Shown: positions 1 through 5,932 of the stretch, piece after piece
Layout: every line of letters begins with the position of its first letter
Position numbering within the stretch: position 1 is the stretch's first letter
Source of the DNA: Actinomycetota bacterium
Lineage (GTDB): Bacteria > Actinomycetota > Actinomycetes > Streptosporangiales > Streptosporangiaceae
DNA: 6,335 bases
Reading direction: 5' to 3'
NCBI GenBank assembly: GCA_003168295.1
Contig: PMST01000265.1
Span: 1-6,335 of the forward strand
Notes under the pieces: generated by a model
The model's database searches: none
Seen by the model: the letters and a program-made list of their open reading frames with translations, nothing else
Told to the model about the DNA's origin: nothing
Position numbers and translations under genes: made by a program

Positions 1-632
1 AGCAAGGTGATCGCGGCGCCGCGCTCGGTGTTGCCGGTGGCCACATTGAGCCCCAGGGCGACGCTGCCGCCTATGGTCGCCATGATGCCGCCGAAGGTCG
101 GCGAGACCGAGTTCGCCATCACCAGCTTGTCCTCGGCCACGACATGCGGCAACGCCGCCGACAGCGAGGACAGGAAGAACCTGTTGACGCCGAGTATCAG
201 CAGCACCGCGACGTAGAGCGGCACCCCGCGGTTGCCCGCGGCCATTCCCGCCGCGGCCAGTACCACAAACGAGGACCGGAGCAGGGCCGACCAGACCAGG
301 ATCTGGCGCCGCGACCAGCGGTCAATGAGTACCCCGGCGAACGGGCCCACCAGCGAGTACGGCAGGTAGAGGACCGTAAAGGCCGCTGCGCCTGCCGCCG
401 GGCTCGGGAACGAGGTCGCGTTGAAGAACACGTACGTCCCGACCCCGGCGGTGACGATGCCGTCGCCGGTCTGCGAGACCAGCCTGGTGGCAAAGAGACG
501 GCGGAAATCTCGCTCGGCGAGCACCGTACGCAGATCGCCGAGAAATGACGATGTGGAACCGTTTGCCGTGGTGGACTGGGGGACTTGCGGACGGCCAGCT
601 ACGACGCCTGTGTCAACGCGGCGACGGCCCAC
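1..632 (-). CDS. MFS transporter, N-terminal part (3' end beyond window)
   Basis: Integral membrane secondary transporter of the major facilitator superfamily; substrate unknown. The reading frame stays open from the GTG at 632 to the left edge, giving 210 codons or about half of a normal 400-450 residue MFS protein. A polar N-terminal stretch of about 35 residues is followed by AERDFRRLFATRLVSQTGDG (about 39-58), a typical start of TM1. Alternating hydrophobic helices follow, with the MFS motif A loop GPFAGVLIDRWSRR at about 96-109 between TM2 and TM3. A TAA lies 12 nt upstream of the GTG, so 632 is the most upstream start possible. GGACGG abuts it directly, which is a poor Shine-Dalgarno spacing. 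The in-frame GTG at 524, just before LAERDF, is an alternative that would remove the extension. It lies 23 bp after ino1 on the same strand with no terminator between, so it is probably the third gene of a padR-ino1-MFS operon. Family assignment is firm; link to inositol is only by position. Confidence 0.87.
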   Translation of the reverse strand, partial: MGRRRVDTGVVAGRPQVPQSTTANGSTSSFLGDLRTVLAERDFRRLFATRLVSQTGDGIVTAGVGTYVFFNATSFPSPAAGAAAFTVLYLPYSLVGPFAGVLIDRWSRRQILVWSALLRSSFVVLAAAGMAAGNRGVPLYVAVLLILGVNRFFLSSLSAALPHVVAEDKLVMANSVSPTFGGIMATIGGSVALGLNVATGNTERGAAITL

Positions 633-655
633 CCGTCCAGCTTAGGGTTCGCCCG

Positions 656-1735
656 TCAGCGGGCAACCTCCCCGAGGATGAACTTCTCCACCAGGTCGCG
701 GCAGACGTCGTCGCCGAACTGCTCGGGCGGTGACTTCATGAAGTAGGAGCTGGCGGAGGTCACGGGCCCGGCGATGCCCCGGTCAAGTGCGATCTTCGCG
801 GCGCGGACCGCGTCGATGATCACCCCGGCCGAGTTGGGCGAGTCCCAGACCTCGAGCTTGTACTCCAGGCTCAGCGGCACGTCGCCGAACGCGCGGCCCT
901 CGAGCCGGACGTAGGCCATCTTGCGGTCGTCCAGCCACGGCACGTGGTCCGACGGACCGATGTGCACGGCGGCGCGCTCCATCTCGTGCGGGATCTGAGA
1001 GGTCACGGCCTGGGTCTTGGAGATCTTCTTCGACTGGAGCCGCTTGCGCTCCAGCATGTTCATGAAGTCCATGTTGCCGCCGAAATTCAGCTGGTAGGTG
1101 CGGAGCAGCTCGACCCCGCGGTCCTCGAACAGCTTGGCCAGCACGCGGTGCGTGATGGTGGCGCCGACCTGGGACTTGATGTCGTCGCCGATGATCGGCA
1201 CGCCGGCCTCGGTAAACTTCGCAGCCCAGGCAGGGTCGGAGGCGATGAACACCGGCAGCGCGTTGACGAACGCGACGTGCGCGTCGATCGCGCACTGGGC
1301 GTAGTAGCGGTCCGCCTGCTCGGAACCAACGGGCAGGTAGGAGACGAGAACGTCGGCGCCGGACTCGCGCAGCGCCTGCGCCACGTCCACGGCCCGGTCG
1401 TCTGATTCGGTGATGATCTCCCGGTAGTACTCGCCCAGGCCGTCATAGGTCGGGCCGCGCTGGACGATCACCCCGGTCGGGGGGACCTCGGCGAACTTAA
1501 TGGTGTTGTTCTCGCTCGCGCTGATGGCGTCGGAGAGATCACATCCGACCTTCTTCGCGTCCACGTCGAACGCGGCTACGACCTCCACATCACTGACGTG
1601 GTACGGGCCGAACCGGACATGCATGAGGCCGGGCACCCGGGCGCCGTCGTCGGCGTCTTTGTAGTACTCCAGTCCCTGCACCAGGGAGCTAGCGCAGTTA
1701 CCCACCCCCACGATGGCGATGCGCACCTTACCCAT
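656..1735 (-). CDS. ino1: Inositol-3-phosphate synthase (myo-inositol-1-phosphate synthase)
   Basis: Cytosolic NAD-dependent enzyme converting D-glucose 6-phosphate to 1D-myo-inositol 3-phosphate. In actinomycetes this is the committed step to phosphatidylinositol, PI-mannosides and mycothiol. The 359-residue product is full length for the short actinobacterial class (the M. tuberculosis enzyme is about 367 as I recall; eukaryotic ones exceed 500). The N-terminal Rossmann motif GVGNCASSL is at 10-18. The family core [11 protein letters not shown] is at 183-193, followed by [12 protein letters not shown] (216-227), the Lys-rich SKKISKTQ (235-242) and [15 protein letters not shown] (290-304). 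All are intact, including the lysines typical of the active site. The start is ATG at 1735, overlapping the padR stop as TGATG. AAGGAG (minus strand, 1749-1744) sits 8 nt upstream inside the padR 3' end, so translation is probably coupled. No separate promoter was seen; expression likely depends on the padR promoter. Confidence 0.97.
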   Translation of the reverse strand: MGKVRIAIVGVGNCASSLVQGLEYYKDADDGARVPGLMHVRFGPYHVSDVEVVAAFDVDAKKVGCDLSDAISASENNTIKFAEVPPTGVIVQRGPTYDGLGEYYREIITESDDRAVDVAQALRESGADVLVSYLPVGSEQADRYYAQCAIDAHVAFVNALPVFIASDPAWAAKFTEAGVPIIGDDIKSQVGATITHRVLAKLFEDRGVELLRTYQLNFGGNMDFMNMLERKRLQSKKISKTQAVTSQIPHEMERAAVHIGPSDHVPWLDDRKMAYVRLEGRAFGDVPLSLEYKLEVWDSPNSAGVIIDAVRAAKIALDRGIAGPVTSASSYFMKSPPEQFGDDVCRDLVEKFILGEVAR

Positions 1736-2352
1736 CAGGATGACTCCTTATCGGAAATGTTGTCTGGTCCTCCGGCTTGCCGCTCTGATGCGATCAGCTC
1801 GTTCAGCCATCGGACTTCTCGTTCCACCGATTCCAGGCCGTGCCGGTGAAGTTCCAGGGTGTAGCTGTCGACCCGCTCCCTGGTGCGGGTAAAGGCCGCG
1901 CGGATAGCTTCCATGCGCTCCTCGAGCCGGCTGCGGCGGCCCTCGAGGATCCGGAGCCTGACGTCGGCCCTGGTTTGCCCGAAAAACGCGAAATGGACGC
2001 CGAACCCGTCGTCTTCCCAGGCTGCGGGACCGCCCTCGCCGAGCAGTTCGGCCAGCCGTTCCTTGCCTTCCGCGGTCAGCCGGTACGCTTTCAGCGACCG
2101 GCGGCCAGATCTTGATCGCCCGGTCCCGGTCGCGGCGGCCAGGGTGCGCGGCTCATTCTCGTCATGCTCCTCCGCGATCAGCCCGGCGGCGAGAAGCTCG
2201 TGCAGGCACGGATACAGCGAGCCGTACGAAAGCGCGCGGAACGCGCCAAGCACGGCTGAAAGGCGTTTGCGCAGTTCGTAGCCGTGCATTGGGGTTCTGT
2301 TCAGCTCCCCGAGCACGGCTAGCTCGAGTATGCCTGAGCGGTTGCGTCCCAC
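1735..2352 (-). CDS. PadR-family winged-helix transcriptional regulator
   Basis: DNA-binding regulator of 205 residues. Residues 8-60 form the PadR winged helix: [23 protein letters not shown] (HGYEL at 23-27), then [18 protein letters not shown] (42-59), which contains the recognition helix. The wing strand [11 protein letters not shown] is at 90-100. A charged C-terminal part (about 135-190, ending [13 protein letters not shown]) looks helical and would be the dimerisation arm of a long-type PadR protein. [11 protein letters not shown] (114-124) joins the two. It matches the M. tuberculosis neighbour of ino1 (Rv0047c) as I remember it. The wing carries an Ala/Thr/Gly/Ser/Arg insertion at about 68-87. 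The GTG start at 2352 is preceded by GGGGGA with 4 nt spacing, and homology begins about residue 8, so the start fits. First gene of the minus-strand operon, overlapping ino1 by 1 nt. PadR proteins commonly repress their own promoter, so autoregulation of padR-ino1 is a reasonable inference. The ligand is unknown. Confidence 0.93.
   Translation of the reverse strand: MGRNRSGILELAVLGELNRTPMHGYELRKRLSAVLGAFRALSYGSLYPCLHELLAAGLIAEEHDENEPRTLAAATGTGRSRSGRRSLKAYRLTAEGKERLAELLGEGGPAAWEDDGFGVHFAFFGQTRADVRLRILEGRRSRLEERMEAIRAAFTRTRERVDSYTLELHRHGLESVEREVRWLNELIASERQAGGPDNISDKESS
1744..1749 (-). promoter_or_regulatory. Ribosome binding site of ino1, inside the padR 3' end
   Basis: AAGGAG on the minus strand lies 8 nt before the ATG at 1735, a near-optimal Shine-Dalgarno sequence and spacing. 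It is encoded within the last codons of padR, and the two genes share the A of TGATG. This fixes the ino1 start and points to termination-reinitiation coupling between regulator and enzyme. Confidence 0.8.
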
Positions 2353-2369
2353 GCTTTCCCCCGAAGGTG

Positions 2370-2444
2370 GATGTATCCCTATGATGTGTCGGTACGATGC
2401 CTCGCAGCGATACCTTTACTCGTTAGATCGCCTCGATGTATCGC
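2370..2444. promoter_or_regulatory. Candidate operator cluster (GATGTATC-type boxes and GCGATAC/GTATCGC inverted repeat)
   Basis: GATGTATC occurs at 2370-2377 and again at 2435-2442, with the one-base variant GATGTGTC at 2383-2390. GCGATAC at 2407-2413 and GTATCGC at 2438-2444 form an exact 7-bp inverted repeat whose arm centres are 31 bp apart, about three helical turns. The third GATGTATC lies within CGATGTATCG (2434-2443), whose four outer base pairs on each side are symmetric. The cluster lies 18 to 92 bp upstream of the padR start, where an autoregulatory PadR dimer would be expected to bind. The repeats are seen directly; their role as PadR sites is inferred. Confidence 0.4.
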
Positions 2445-2481
2445 ACCGATATATAGATGGTATGTGCTGCTCCGCTTCCTC

Positions 2482-2493
2482 GCAAGCGCTTGC
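2482..2493. promoter_or_regulatory. Perfect 12-bp palindrome GCAAGCGCTTGC, candidate operator
   Basis: GCAAGCGCTTGC equals its own reverse complement over all 12 bases. A central CG flanked by symmetric AAG/CTT arms resembles operators of LacI/GalR-family regulators. Its sequence differs from the GATGTATC boxes nearby, so it may serve a second regulator. It lies 130 bp upstream of padR and 101 bp upstream of the DUF5318 start, so it could act on either direction. Function is inferred from symmetry and position only. Confidence 0.4.
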
Positions 2494-2580
2494 CGGTTTT
2501 CTGCTGCTCCGGGGGCTTCCCGGGCCAGTGGGCGGCAAAAGATGATCAAATCTGGGCTCGGCTCAGGCGCGGTTCCGACG

Positions 2581-2586
2581 TACGCT
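2581..2586 (+). promoter_or_regulatory. Candidate -10 element for a leaderless DUF5318 transcript
   Basis: TACGCT fits the actinobacterial TANNNT -10 pattern and ends 7 nt before the ATG at 2594. That is the spacing expected when transcription starts at or next to the start codon. No usable Shine-Dalgarno precedes the ATG (GGCGG is only 2 nt away), which agrees with leaderless translation. No good -35 hexamer is visible, which weakens the call. Confidence 0.4.
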
Positions 2587-2593
2587 GGCGGAT

Positions 2594-2998
2594 ATGACGT
2601 CAAGGCGTTCCGTTGTGGACTACGGGCTGGCCCGCCGGGCCACGCTCGCGGCCGTCTTCTCCGGGCGCACCACGGTCACCGACGTCTGCGATGCTCACCC
2701 GTACCTGCTGCGGGCGGCCAAGTTCCACGGCGAGCCCACCGGCGACCGCTGCCCGATCTGCAGGAAAACCAACCTGACGCACGTTACCTATGTCTACGGC
2801 GACGAGCTTGGCCAGTACGAGGGACGGGTAAAGCAAGCACGCGAACTTGCGGAGATGGCTACCGAATACGGCGAATTCCGGGTCTACGTGGTCGAGGTCT
2901 GTCAGAGTTGCGGGTGGAACCACCTCGCTTTCTCTTACGTTCTCGGCACTGGTGAGCCTGCCGTACGCCGGAGACGGCGTGCGCGGACCAGCCAGTAA
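2594..2998 (+). CDS. DUF5318 family protein, small zinc-ribbon-like
   Basis: A 134-residue cytosolic protein of unknown function, recognised as DUF5318 by its sequence and by its place before ponA1 (Rv0049 in M. tuberculosis). The N-terminal block RRSVVDYGLARRATLAAVFSG (4-24) is followed by VCDAHPYLLRAAKFHG (31-46). A CPIC knuckle lies at 53-56 and a second CQSC knuckle at 103-106, followed by GWNHL (107-111). Two CxxC pairs 46 residues apart suggest one structural zinc site. The C-terminus is very basic, with five consecutive Arg at 125-129, which would suit contact with nucleic acid or acidic partners. No signal peptide or membrane segment. The ATG at 2594 fits the family N-terminus and needs no upstream SD if the message is leaderless. 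It is followed by a terminator-like hairpin and then by the PBP gene on the same strand. Coding quality and family are clear; the role is unknown. Confidence 0.92.
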   Translation: MTSRRSVVDYGLARRATLAAVFSGRTTVTDVCDAHPYLLRAAKFHGEPTGDRCPICRKTNLTHVTYVYGDELGQYEGRVKQARELAEMATEYGEFRVYVVEVCQSCGWNHLAFSYVLGTGEPAVRRRRRARTSQ

Positions 2999-3029
2999 AC
3001 ACGAGGTCCAGGAGGTAGCGTTTGTTTTC

Positions 3030-3061
3030 AGCGGGCTCCAGGGATGGCCGGGCCCGCTTTT
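3030..3061 (+). terminator. Terminator-like hairpin after the DUF5318 gene
   Basis: AGCGGGCTC (3030-3038) can pair with GGGCCCGCT (3050-3058), giving a 9-bp stem with one G-U pair and an 11-nt loop, followed by a run of four U (3058-3061, the first of which is in the stem). This is a short but recognisable intrinsic terminator on the plus strand, 31 nt after the DUF5318 stop. On the minus strand no T-run follows, so it is not bidirectional. Only 55 bp separate it from the PBP start, and I see no clear promoter in that gap, so it may be leaky or act as an attenuator. Confidence 0.5.
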
Positions 3062-3067
3062 CGGGTA

Positions 3068-3096
3068 GAGGTCGCATTCCCGTCAGCCGCGACCTC
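3068..3096 (+). promoter_or_regulatory. Perfect 8-bp inverted repeat in the PBP 5' leader
   Basis: GAGGTCGC (3068-3075) and GCGACCTC (3089-3096) are exact reverse complements with a 13-nt spacer. The repeat ends 20 nt before the PBP GTG and 12 nt before its GAGGA ribosome site (3109-3113). The CCTC of the right arm could alternatively pair, weakly, with the GAGG of the ribosome site. It could be an RNA hairpin near the ribosome site or a protein-binding operator; nothing in the sequence decides between these. Confidence 0.4.
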
Positions 3097-3116
3097 CGAG
3101 CCACCAGCGAGGACGC

Positions 3117-5930
3117 GTGAGCAGCAAAGCTGATGACTTTGACGTTCGGTATCGCGATGCGGGGGCAACGGGCGCAATCGAGGACGGCCGCCCGGCGGCC
3201 GGCCACGGCTATGGCGTAACTGGCTACGGCGGGAATATCGATTACGACCTCGGTTATGACGCCAACGGCTGGGACACGAATGGCTTTCGCAGCCCGGACG
3301 CCGACTACCTGGACAGCCACGAGTCCGTAGCCGTCACGCACGAGGCCAGGACCACCGCCGCTACCGGCCCCAGGACGGCCGGCGCGCACGCGGCGGGGAC
3401 TCATGCGGCGGGGACTCACGCGGCCGGAACTCACACGGCCGGAATGCATCCGGCCAGCGCCCAGGAGACCACGCAGAGCTGGGAGCCGGAATCACCCGGC
3501 CAAGATGATCTCTGGTCTCCCGAGGCACCCGGACCAGGACACCGCGGCGTCCCGCCTATCGGGCCCGGGGGACCCGGCGGCCCCCGAGGCCCCGGCGGAC
3601 CAGGCGGGCCGCGGCGGCCAGCCGGGCCGGGCGGGCCGGGCGGGCTGCGAAGGTCGGGCCACCGGAGCCTGCCCCAGACCAAGGTCAAGGGCAGCTGGTG
3701 GCGGCACTGGACGCTGCGCAAGGCCCTGGGCGTGCTGCTCGCGGGCGTCGGCGCCATCGTCGTGCTCGGCGCCATCGCGGTGGCGGTGGCGTACGAGGAA
3801 ACCCCCGTCCCCACCGACGCGATGGCCGCGACCAGCTTCACCCAGTCCGTGGTCGAATCGAGCAACGGCACCCTGATCGGCCGGTTCGGCACCACCAACC
3901 GGCAGCTGCTGACCTATAACCAGATCCCGAAGAGCGTCCGCGACGCGGTGCTCGCGGCCGAGGACCGGAATTTCTTCAACGAAGGCGGCATCTCACCCAC
4001 GGGCATCGTGCGGGCCGCCTACGAGGACGCCAGGGGCAATGACGGCTCGCTGCAGGGCGGCTCGACCATCACCCAGCAATTCGTCCGGAACTACTACTCG
4101 GGCATCGGCACCCAGCAGACGTTCAGCCGCAAGATCAAGGAGATCTTCGTTTCGCTGAAGGTCGGCAAGGAGAAGTCCAAGCAATGGATTCTCACTAACT
4201 ACCTCAACACGATCTACCTGGGGGACGGCGCCTACGGGGTGGAGGCCGCGGCTGAGACGTACTACGGCAAGCACGCGTCACAGCTCGACGTGGCGCAGGC
4301 CGCCGTTATCGCCGCCATGATTCAGCAGCCGAGCTCGTACCCGCTGGCGCAGTTCCGGCCCGAGCTCGAAGTCCGCTGGCAGTATGTGCTCCAGGGCATG
4401 GTGCAGCTGGGCGACCTGACTCAGCAGCAGGCCGCAGCGATGAAGTTCCCCGCGCCGGGTGACAACGTGCCGCAGATCTTCGGTTCCGACGTCTGGGATC
4501 CGTACGTCCTGGCCATGGTCAAGAACGAGCTTGTGCAGGTGTACGACTTCAGCCAGCAGCAGATTGACGACGGCGGCTACGTCATCCGCACCAGCCTCGA
4601 CGACGCCAAGATGGCCGAGCTCTACCGGGCGGTCAGCCAGAACGAGGCGACGATCGACGAAGACAGCTCGGTTTACTCGTTCAAGAGCTACATGCGCGCC
4701 GGGGCCGTCCTTGAGAATCCGGCCAACGGCGCGATCCAGGCGATGTACCCGGGACCTGGGTACGCCGGGTACAAGTACAACGGGACCGGACCCACCATCA
4801 CGGCGAAGGAGTGCGCGAAGATCTTCTGCCGTTACAACCTGGCGTGGCAGGCCCGCGAGCAGGTCGGGTCCTCGTTCAAGCCGTACATCCTGGCCACCGC
4901 GGTCAAGCAGGGAATGGACGTGCAGACGTCCACCCTGGACGGCTACAACTACCAGTTCATCCCGCCTGACGGGGACCCCAAGACCTATCCGGCGACCACT
5001 CTGCCCACCGATCACAGCGGGTGGTCAAAGCTGGTCACCAACGACGACGCGGGGGAGAACGACCCGTACACGCCGCAAATGGCGATGGCTGAGTCGATCA
5101 ACACCGCCTACTCGGACCTGTGGCACGTCGTGGCCGGCGTGGGCGGCAAGACGGTGACGAATAACGTGGGCGCCATGGCACAGGCGTTCGGCGTCGACAC
5201 CGTCGCGGCCAGCATTACCGGCAAACTTGATTTCCAGGACGACTACGGCGTCGCTCTCGGCCAGGCGTCGCTGACGGTCATCGAGCAGGCCTCGATGCTG
5301 GCCACCATCGACGACAACGGCGTGTACCACGACCCGCACCTGATCACCTCGATCACGCGGAACAACGTGCCGACCCTGATCAAGATCACCAGTTACCCGG
5401 TGTTCAGCAGCAGCCCGACGCTGAACGCCGATGAGGCCTCCCAGGTGCAGTACGCGATGTCCGAGGACACCGCCTCGTACGGCACCGCGCCGACCGCCGC
5501 GATGAGCAACGGCCAGGAGGTCATCGCCAAGACCGGTACCACGAACACCGCCCAGTCGGCGTTCTTCATCGGCGCCATCCCGTCTCAGGCCCTGGTGGTC
5601 GCCCTGTTCACCGCGGACCAGTCGGGGAATCCCGACGAGACGCTGAACAACCTGGGCGGCAACTCCCAGGGCGGCTTCGGCGGCACCTGGCCGGCCGCGA
5701 TCTGGCACACCTACGCGGAGGACGAGTTCGTCCCGCTGGGGGTAGAGCAGTTCCCGACGCCGGTCTTCACCGGCACGGCCTGGAACCTGGTCCCGCCCAG
5801 CTTGCGGCAGGTCACGCACAAGAAGGCGCCGAAGAAGCATGCCCACTCGCCCGGGTCGCCGAGCGCGCCGGCGAATCCCTACCCGTTCCCCACCTACAGC
5901 TGCGATCCGTCCGTGGTGACCTGCGGTTAG
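3117..5930 (+). CDS. ponA1: Class A penicillin-binding protein (bifunctional glycosyltransferase/transpeptidase)
   Basis: Polymerises lipid II into glycan strands and cross-links the stem peptides on the outer face of the membrane; the target of beta-lactams. The 937 residues comprise a cytoplasmic tail (1-201), one TM helix (about 203-226), a GT51 domain (about 240-430) and a transpeptidase domain (about 525-865). GT51 motifs are EDRNFF with catalytic Glu282, GGSTITQQ (314-321), RKIKE (338-342) and ILTNYLN (358-364). Transpeptidase motifs are SSFK (nucleophile Ser585), SIN (660-662) and KTGT (805-808), so both activities look intact. No PASTA domain follows; a Lys/His/Pro-rich tail of about 70 residues ends the protein. 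The tail at the N-terminus has five AGTHA-like repeats (88-112) and a Gly/Pro stretch (139-176). Odd points are Glu289 where GT51 motif 1 usually has His, and four cysteines, all extracytoplasmic. The GTG at 3117 follows GAGGA by 3 nt, a tight spacing; a later start would only shorten the tail. The symbol rests on synteny with Rv0050 and domain layout. Confidence 0.96.
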   Translation: MSSKADDFDVRYRDAGATGAIEDGRPAAGHGYGVTGYGGNIDYDLGYDANGWDTNGFRSPDADYLDSHESVAVTHEARTTAATGPRTAGAHAAGTHAAGTHAAGTHTAGMHPASAQETTQSWEPESPGQDDLWSPEAPGPGHRGVPPIGPGGPGGPRGPGGPGGPRRPAGPGGPGGLRRSGHRSLPQTKVKGSWWRHWTLRKALGVLLAGVGAIVVLGAIAVAVAYEETPVPTDAMAATSFTQSVVESSNGTLIGRFGTTNRQLLTYNQIPKSVRDAVLAAEDRNFFNEGGISPTGIVRAAYEDARGNDGSLQGGSTITQQFVRNYYSGIGTQQTFSRKIKEIFVSLKVGKEKSKQWILTNYLNTIYLGDGAYGVEAAAETYYGKHASQLDVAQAAVIAAMIQQPSSYPLAQFRPELEVRWQYVLQGMVQLGDLTQQQAAAMKFPAPGDNVPQIFGSDVWDPYVLAMVKNELVQVYDFSQQQIDDGGYVIRTSLDDAKMAELYRAVSQNEATIDEDSSVYSFKSYMRAGAVLENPANGAIQAMYPGPGYAGYKYNGTGPTITAKECAKIFCRYNLAWQAREQVGSSFKPYILATAVKQGMDVQTSTLDGYNYQFIPPDGDPKTYPATTLPTDHSGWSKLVTNDDAGENDPYTPQMAMAESINTAYSDLWHVVAGVGGKTVTNNVGAMAQAFGVDTVAASITGKLDFQDDYGVALGQASLTVIEQASMLATIDDNGVYHDPHLITSITRNNVPTLIKITSYPVFSSSPTLNADEASQVQYAMSEDTASYGTAPTAAMSNGQEVIAKTGTTNTAQSAFFIGAIPSQALVVALFTADQSGNPDETLNNLGGNSQGGFGGTWPAAIWHTYAEDEFVPLGVEQFPTPVFTGTAWNLVPPSLRQVTHKKAPKKHAHSPGSPSAPANPYPFPTYSCDPSVVTCG
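3378..3452 (+). repeat. Five 15-bp tandem units in the PBP gene, encoding AGTHA-type repeats
   Basis: Five in-frame 15-bp units encode AGAHA, AGTHA, AGTHA, AGTHT and AGMHP (PBP residues 88-112). Units two and three (3393-3407 and 3408-3422) differ at one base only (cat versus cac), which suggests recent duplication by slippage. Later units diverge more. A histidine falls every fifth residue (91, 96, 101, 106, 111). The tract lies in the predicted cytoplasmic tail and does not break the frame. Confidence 0.85.
3531..3644 (+). repeat. Gly/Pro-rich low-complexity tract in the PBP cytoplasmic tail
   Basis: Codons for PBP residues 139-176 are almost all Gly, Pro and Arg, in collagen-like runs such as GPGGPRGPGGPGGPRRP. 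The DNA is a string of G/C-only triplets. It is followed by a basic, Trp-containing juxtamembrane segment (177-202) before the TM helix. It is probably a disordered linker; such tails are common in actinobacterial PBPs and vary in length. Confidence 0.8.
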
Positions 5931-5932
5931 AT

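Larger units (their letters stand above)
2353..2593. other. Divergent intergenic regulatory region between padR and the DUF5318 gene
   Basis: This 241-bp stretch separates two divergently transcribed blocks and has no credible gene. Its padR-proximal half (about 2370-2465) is clearly richer in A/T than the surrounding DNA and holds GATGTATC-type boxes and an inverted repeat. The middle holds a perfect 12-bp palindrome at 2482-2493. CCGGG (2509-2513) and CCCGG (2519-2523) could form a short hairpin. The end nearest the plus-strand gene contains a TACGCT -10-like hexamer. No convincing -35/-10 pair was found for padR on the minus strand. The ORFs that cross this region have unlike-protein composition and conflict with the flanking genes. 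In M. tuberculosis a further gene (Rv0048c) sits at this point; nothing like it is present here. Confidence 0.75.

Noticed and set aside
144..548. Frames on both strands inside the MFS gene (144-548 plus, 197-493 minus)
   Set aside because: The remaining minus frame encodes hydrophobic helices with an intact MFS motif A; these others are highly charged Arg-rich shadows.
783..1446. Open frames inside ino1 on both strands (783-1295 minus, 944-1405 plus, 1087-1446 minus)
   Set aside because: They overlap a complete ino1 with all family motifs; the products are low-complexity Arg/Ala/Pro or Val/Leu/Gly sequences without recognisable folds.
2450..2455. TATATA as a -10 box for plus-strand transcription
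   Set aside because: No -35 hexamer at a proper distance, and it would give a leader of about 130 nt without SD. It may simply be part of the AT-rich operator island.
2509..2523. CCGGG/CCCGG short hairpin in the divergent intergenic region
   Set aside because: A 5-bp GC stem without a T-run on either strand; too common in this base composition to call a terminator.
2371..2955. A plus-strand 194-codon frame crossing the intergenic region into the DUF5318 gene
   Set aside because: It is out of frame with the DUF5318 CDS, and its product is Arg/Gly-rich where it overlaps the real gene and resembles nothing known. It would also cover the AT-richer regulatory region.
2985..3009. GGACC/GGTCC inverted repeat spanning the DUF5318 stop codon
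   Set aside because: Only 5 bp with a 15-nt loop, no U-run, and expected by chance in GC-rich DNA; the hairpin at 3030-3061 is the better terminator.
2859..3898. Minus-strand frames with Arg/Gly/Pro collagen-like products (2859-3449, 3431-3898, 3492-3707)
   Set aside because: They are the reverse complement of the Gly/Pro-rich and repeat-bearing tail of the PBP gene, so the low complexity is inherited from it.
4278..5846. Long minus-strand open frames (4278-5015 and 5025-5846) antisense to the PBP gene
   Set aside because: They mirror a strongly supported GT51/transpeptidase coding region; their products are rich in Arg, Val, Gly, Leu and Asp without domains. Such shadows are expected in high-GC DNA.
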